From contig NC_052350.1 in NCBI RefSeq assembly GCF_009727055.1, positions 30,175,166 to 30,239,165 on the forward strand: a DNA stretch of 64,000 nt, read 5' to 3'. The notes under the pieces are model-generated. The model did no database searches. It saw only the letters and a list, made by a program, of their open reading frames with translations, and was not told the DNA's origin. This DNA is from Benincasa hispida. Its lineage: Eukaryota; Streptophyta; Magnoliopsida; Cucurbitales; Cucurbitaceae. Of the stretch, positions 59,766-64,000 are shown one piece after another (position 1 is the stretch's first letter; every line of letters begins with the position of its first letter). Position numbers and translations under genes: made by a program.

Positions 59766-61830
59766 ACACAAAATTTTGTACTTAGCCAAATTTTCCAAGT
59801 TTTTCCCCAAAAGTCAAGCTTCCAAATACACACTTTTCTTCTAATTTTCCACCCTTTTCTCTACTATCACACACTAGTTTCCACATCAACCTACTCACCA
59901 CACTAGTCTCAGTAGGGAACATACTCAAGTAGAGAAATTAGGATTTGGGGTTTACATGAAGAGCACCTCATGCTTGGAAGATTGAATAAATAATTTGGTG
60001 GATATTGAGTGAGCTAGTTGAAGAAGAAAGTGGAGTTCTCCCACTTTTTCCAATTTCAATTTTTTCCAATTTTTTATTTATTCAATTTGATTTTCAAAAA
60101 ATCAATTTTGATTTCGAAATTGAAAAAACTTTTTTAATTTTACAAAATTTCATAAATTAATTTTCTAATAAAATTAATAATAAACAAATAATTAAACAAT
60201 TTAATTAATTCAAAATAATTTAATATCAAATATTACATTAATTTTACACAAATTCCATCATCATGAATCCCTATTCATGAATTTAATATTTAAATCATAT
60301 TTAAATATTAATTAATTCTTCAATTCCATTTAATTCCAAAATTTAACACGTAATTATTTCACATATATTACTAATTTCTTTAATTCTATTTGAACGCTTC
60401 AAATGAACTTATCACTATAATGATAAATTTGAATGAATTGAATTGCATTGATTGTGTATCGCTAACAACTTGTTAGGTTGCTGATGTACGTATGCGCTTT
60501 AGGACAATGATAATATGTGATACTACGTTCTAAATGTATGCGATGATGCTTAAATGCTTCGTAGTATGCGTTCGTGTAGTGCGTGTGTCACAAGTTTTCT
60601 TACGCTGAAATCAAGTATAATTCCAACGCAAGTTTCTCAGAGTGATCTGAGGTTGAACACGGGGATTGTGATGATTAATGCGATACTGATGTGGTATATG
60701 CGACCTGTTAAACATAAAGAATAATGAATTGATTTGCGAAAAGTAAAATGCGATGAAAAGTAAAATTGCGATAAAGAATAGAATGCGATGATAAAAAGAG
60801 TGCGATAAAATAAATTGTGGTAATAAAATAAGTTGCAGTAATATAAATTGCGATGATAAAATAAATGAATTAAACAATTAATATACAAGTTAAGGACTGG
60901 CTGTGAAGTTGTGCAAAGGAATCTGATGAATGCGGTGGCAAGTTTTGTGAAATGAGTCAGAAAGAGAATGGGTTGAGGGAAAGGACGTCGCAAGTTTGTC
61001 AATCTTGTTGAGGACATAACTAAGGTTCCGCTTTCCCTTGGCTTACACCTTTCAGTGATCGGCCGCGTTCCCATATGTCTATGGTGAAACAGGGATGAAT
61101 GTGATGAACGCAAGGTTGTTTCCATCTTTAGAAATACTTCTCGCTTTAGTTAACACATTCTTCCAACCTTTTTTCGAGAGGCGGAATAACATCTTCACTT
61201 CTGCTCTCAAAGGTGAAGATGCCATCGAGCATGCTTTAGATAAACTCAGTCGATTTCCTTAACAAGGATTAACTTACTCGCTTAATCCCTCCTCTTTACC
61301 CTGGTGATTAGTTACACATGATGAAGAAAATGGATGATGAATGTATGGAGAGGAACAGAGAAATAACGATGAATACGATAATGATATTAAAATCTAAGGA
61401 TAAGCGTTTGTTATAGATAATGAATGAAATTTTAGAGATGAACACGGTAGATGAATAGAAAATAAGAACAAATACGGAAAGAGTGTCAAGCTCTTGACAC
61501 AGATCCCGATCGGAGATGATTGCTTGTCGGCGTGTGGTAAAAATGAAGTGGAAAGCTTGCCTCTCAAGCTTGCTTTCTAGGTAGAAGTGACCTTTCGCAC
61601 AGAGCTTCTTCTTTGGGAATGGAAATAATTGCTTGCTCCAGAGACTTACCTCTCGGTCTTGTCTCATCTGTCTCTCGAATTTTCTCTAAATTGTCTCTTC
61701 AAACCAGCCTTCTTTCTTTGAATTTGAGGTAGCTATTTATAGACCTTGGCTCATTCTGTATTAGTGGTCCCGCTCTGAAAATCTAATAATTCCTACCATG
61801 GCTTGGTGGAAATATTTGTTTTGCTCCACG

Positions 61831-62413
61831 ATTGATTTGTCAGAATGGTACAACAGAAAAGATGGACAATGTCAGAAGTCCTTGCGAATGCGTTGTTCTT
61901 TACATCTATGATCGATCGCCACATGCGGTGTAATTATTTTGATCTTTTATCGATTGTCGCATGCGGTGGAAATGTATTGATCGTTTGAGTCCATGATCGA
62001 TCGTCGCATGCGCTGCAATTGCGTTGTTATTTTTCGTTCTTGAATGATTGCCGCATGCTATGATNCATATACGGGTTGTTGATCCCATGGGCAGACGTCT
62101 GCTGGATGTACTTCTCCCCATTGAATGTAATCCATAGCGGTCATATGAGTCACCGCATTAACTTGCGCTGCTCCTTGGTATTGATTTGTTAAAATGGTAC
62201 AACAGAAAAGCTGTACAATGTCAGAAGTCCTTGCGAATGCGTTGTTCTTTACATCTATGATCGATCGCCACATGCGGTGTAATTATTTTGATCTTTTATC
62301 GATTTTCGCATGCGGTGGAAATGTATTGATCGTTTGAGTCCATGATCGATCGTCGCATGCGTTGCAATTGCGTTGTTATTTTTCGTTCTTGAATGATTGC
62401 CGCATGCTATGAT
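61831..62413. repeat. 234-bp duplication next to a single N
   Basis: Bases 61831-62064 recur at 62180-62413 (offset 349) with few differences. The first copy ends exactly at the N (62065), followed by 114 bases (62066-62179) that match neither copy. The pattern suggests a misjoined contig end or two collapsed repeat copies rather than a biological duplication. Confidence 0.75.
61910..62060. repeat. Units with CGATCGxCGCATGCG, about 45 bp period
   Basis: Four units centred on CGCATGCGG or CACATGCGG, near 61922, 61966, 62004 and 62050, each preceded by CGATCG or GATTG. The second copy of the array, and one further unit near 62450, follow. Confidence 0.7.
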
Positions 62414-62650
62414 AATGCGTTGTTCTTTTTGCCCTCGAGCGATTATTGCATGCGGTGACCTGTTTCCTACAAAACAAAGACTTAGACATTCCATTTTGCC
62501 ATTGTAATGGGGTTAGTGGGTGTGCTTACGACACTTTACGATTTTCACGTTTCTAAGCCAATTTCTATACGATTGATGCAACTTTTCCTTCTTTTTACTG
62601 CATAATCTAAATAAAAAGATATAAATAACTTGTATTTCTACAAGTTATCA

Positions 62651-64000
62651 CACCCCCAAATTTGGATATATGCTTGTCCTCAAGCATATCCTCGACTAAG
62701 GAAATTCAACTCAAATCCTATCCTAACTTTGCATCGATCGGCTACTCCGAATGCTCCACCTCTACATAATTTCTCACACCTACAAGTTCCTTCTATCCTT
62801 TGCCATTTCTTCAACATGCTCTACTTTATTCTTATCTAAGACAAACCTCTGCCCAAAGTTCCCTTTTAGTTTTGAGAAGAATGTTTTACCTCTTCTTGCG
62901 AAAACAACGAAATGCGTCTTTATGCGTCATCCTATAGAGAACGTTGATCATGGTTACACCCTTCATTTTGGCTTGCTCCCATGGGTGTCATGCAAGCATC
63001 CAACTTCGGTTGTGTACCAAGCTCAACTTCAACTCTTGATCCTCAGCCAAGTTTTACTTTTGCTGGTCAGTGGAGTTGTCTCTTTAATTCTTATTTTCTC
63101 TCATTTTTTTTGTATTACATCTATCCTGGTAACCTACTTCGTTTTGGCTTGCTCCCATGGGTGTCATGCGAACATCCAACTATGAGCATGTTCCTTTCAC
63201 AACTCAACTTTATCAGGTTGGGATTTTCCCTTGCGCTGACAATGGAGTTTTTTTTTTTTTTTTTTTATAATGATGATGACCGCATTTGCCTGATATGACC
63301 GCATCCGCTTGATCGCATGTGCTCAGACCTTCCCCACCCCCAAATATAGAGATGCATAAGGTCCTCATTGCAAAGAAGGTTTGAGCAGAGTCTTAAAATA
63401 GAGAAGGTAAAGTAGAACTATTGTGATGAATTGTCTAAGTGTTAGGCAAAAAATGCAATGTATAAAGAAATTTCGCTAAGATTACACATACTGCTCATCA
63501 TGGCAGTGCAAATAAACAACGCAAAAGAAAATAAAAGAATTACCACAATAAATTGACAAAGGATGATAAAAATAAAGAGGCCAACACATAAGGAAAGAAT
63601 GATTACTCTATTGTATAAAATTTGTCTAAGTACACAAAGAATTATAATTATCGCAAACAAAAAATTGTAGCATGTACAAAAGAATACAAGGTATAGCTAT
63701 CTATAAAAAAGAAAATGAATGGCCGCAAAAAAAAAAAATGCAAAATTGTGGAGAAGGTGGTACACCCCCAAATTTAGAGTTGCGGCGGGGGCTCTTGGTG
63801 AGGAGGATGTTGCGGAGGAGCTCTTTGTAGTGCTTCTTGAAATTGCAGAGGTTGCTATAGATGTGGAAGCACCATGGGACCATGTAGACATGCTGTTAAG
63901 AAATTGAAGTACTCATGGTTGCGCTCGGCCATCTGTCTTTGATTCAGGCGAATGGTAAAAATGTTGCGTTGAATATTGACCATTGTCTGTCGCAACATTG
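62651..64000 (-). other. Element D internal region, non-coding
   Basis: From the polypurine tract (62651-62663) rightward. The conserved motif of about 45 nt occurs twice (about 62960-63013 and 63145-63190), and a second polypurine-like site is at 63335-63347 with a third weaker one at 63764-63777. A T-run lies at 63250-63267. No frame longer than about 145 codons and none recognisable as gag or pol. The last 230 bases, to the window end, show nothing I can name. Confidence 0.7.

Larger units (their letters stand above)
57287..59956 (-). mobile_element. Solo Gypsy LTR, reversed
   Basis: Plus strand TGTCACACCCC to GGGGTTTACA, about 2.67 kb, with perfect TSD TGAAG (57282-57286 and 59957-59961). 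It has the same termini as the LTRs at 14474-17060 and G1, in reverse. It holds five hairpin-type tandem units (58004-58178) and a GC-rich minisatellite (about 59395-59765). No internal region remains. Confidence 0.9.
33742..60415 (-). mobile_element. Copia A, gag-only, carrying Athila C
   Basis: Minus-strand element: 5' LTR from 56737 rightward (interrupted at 60416 by element D), PBS 56723-56734, gag 53680-54592, non-coding 53279-53680 and 35678-36141, polypurine tract next to 35678, 3' LTR 33742-35677. Between 36142 and 53278 lies Athila C with TSD GTTAT, so both halves join cleanly. The joined internal region is about 3.9 kb and has no protease, RT or integrase, so this is a gag-only non-autonomous Copia element. 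Confidence 0.78.
56737..60415 (-). repeat. 5' LTR of Copia A, interrupted
   Basis: LTR sequence is 56737-57286 and 59957-60415. A solo Gypsy LTR sits between, with TSD TGAAG. At 60415 the sequence changes to element D in the middle of the LTR, so the first half of this LTR (minus-strand start) probably lies beyond the window. The matching uninterrupted order is 33742-34600. Confidence 0.82.
60416..62650 (-). repeat. 3' LTR of element D
   Basis: Plus strand TATAATGATA (decayed TGTAATG) to AAGTTATCA. The U5 hairpins are at 60603-60628 and 60636-60651. A cluster of units around CGATCGTCGCATGCG lies at 61910-62060 and is duplicated at 62259-62410 by an apparent assembly error. Confidence 0.75.
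60416..64000 (-). mobile_element. Athila-type element D, 3' end (runs off the window)
   Basis: Minus strand. 3' LTR 60416-62650, polypurine tract 62651-62663, non-coding internal region to 64000. It is inserted in the Copia A 5' LTR, and the base five before it (ATCAC, 60411-60415) would be the TSD if the partner is found beyond the window. The LTR start is the same hairpin as family B, but the rest has diverged, so it is a sister family. No gag-pol is seen in the part present. Confidence 0.75.

Noticed and set aside
60637..61125. Open frame of 162 codons on the minus strand
   Set aside because: Within the element D LTR. Low-complexity peptide from short AT-rich words. The matching place in B-family LTRs is not open.
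62751..63185. Open frame of 144 codons on the plus strand
   Set aside because: Antisense to element D and made mostly of the two copies of the conserved non-coding motif, which explains its repeated peptide text.

Overview
The window is plant nuclear DNA made almost entirely of nested, decayed LTR retrotransposons. I see no host protein gene, rRNA, tRNA gene or CRISPR array. Primer binding sites match plant initiator-Met tRNA (Copia and several Gypsy families) and tRNA-Asp (Athila-type Gypsy). The families resemble those of cucurbit genomes, so a cucurbit dicot is my best guess. That guess rests on recognition of the families, not on a search. Four N sites (7167, 9074-9088, 35055, 62065) and a sequencing-adapter remnant (38747-38780) show a short-read draft assembly.

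Left part (1-20463). An old Copia LTR (1-1054 and 13207-13566) is split by a solo Copia LTR (1055-13206). That solo LTR is split by a non-autonomous Athila-type element, 'A1' (1441-8820, TSD ACTAT), and by a gag-only Gypsy element (10036-12967, TSD GATCA). Next come a broken plus-strand Copia RNase H fragment (13567-14390), a solo Gypsy LTR (14474-17060, TSD TGTAC), Copia 3' LTR and Gypsy LTR fragments, and the 3' LTR of the minus-strand 'Copia B' (about 18462-20463).

Middle (20464-36141). The Copia B pol gene is cut in two by Athila-type element 'A2' (21370-32621). The 5' LTR of A2 carries a Gypsy element, 'G1' (23150-28774, TSD TTTAT), which keeps both LTRs, gag and part of the protease but has lost the rest of pol. 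Copia B pol resumes at 32622-33741 and is met by the 3' LTR of 'Copia A', a gag-only minus-strand element.

Right part (36142-64000). Inside Copia A sits 'Athila C' (36142-53278, TSD GTTAT), the only element here with gag, protease, RT, RNase H and integrase. It is broken by stops, frameshifts, a 'B-family' LTR/internal/LTR insertion (39305-45217) and a solo B LTR inside integrase (48497-50295, TSD GCCAT). Copia A gag and its initiator-Met PBS follow (53680-56734). Its 5' LTR (from 56737) is split by a solo Gypsy LTR (57287-59956, TSD TGAAG) and then by minus-strand Athila-type element 'D' (60416 to the window end).

How the parts may work together. A1, A2, B and D carry LTRs, PBS, PPT and conserved non-coding blocks but show no gag-pol here, so they would need proteins from an element such as Athila C. 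The most interesting signals are non-coding and shared by all four Athila-type families (A, B, C, D): (i) a hairpin with a GAAA loop at the first bases of every LTR; (ii) two adjacent covarying hairpins near the LTR 3' end; (iii) a motif of about 45 nt, present twice in the 3' non-coding region; and (iv), in B, C and D, a second polypurine-tract-like site about 650-690 bp upstream of the terminal one. These could be the cis-acting RNA/DNA signals through which coding and non-coding elements share one machinery.
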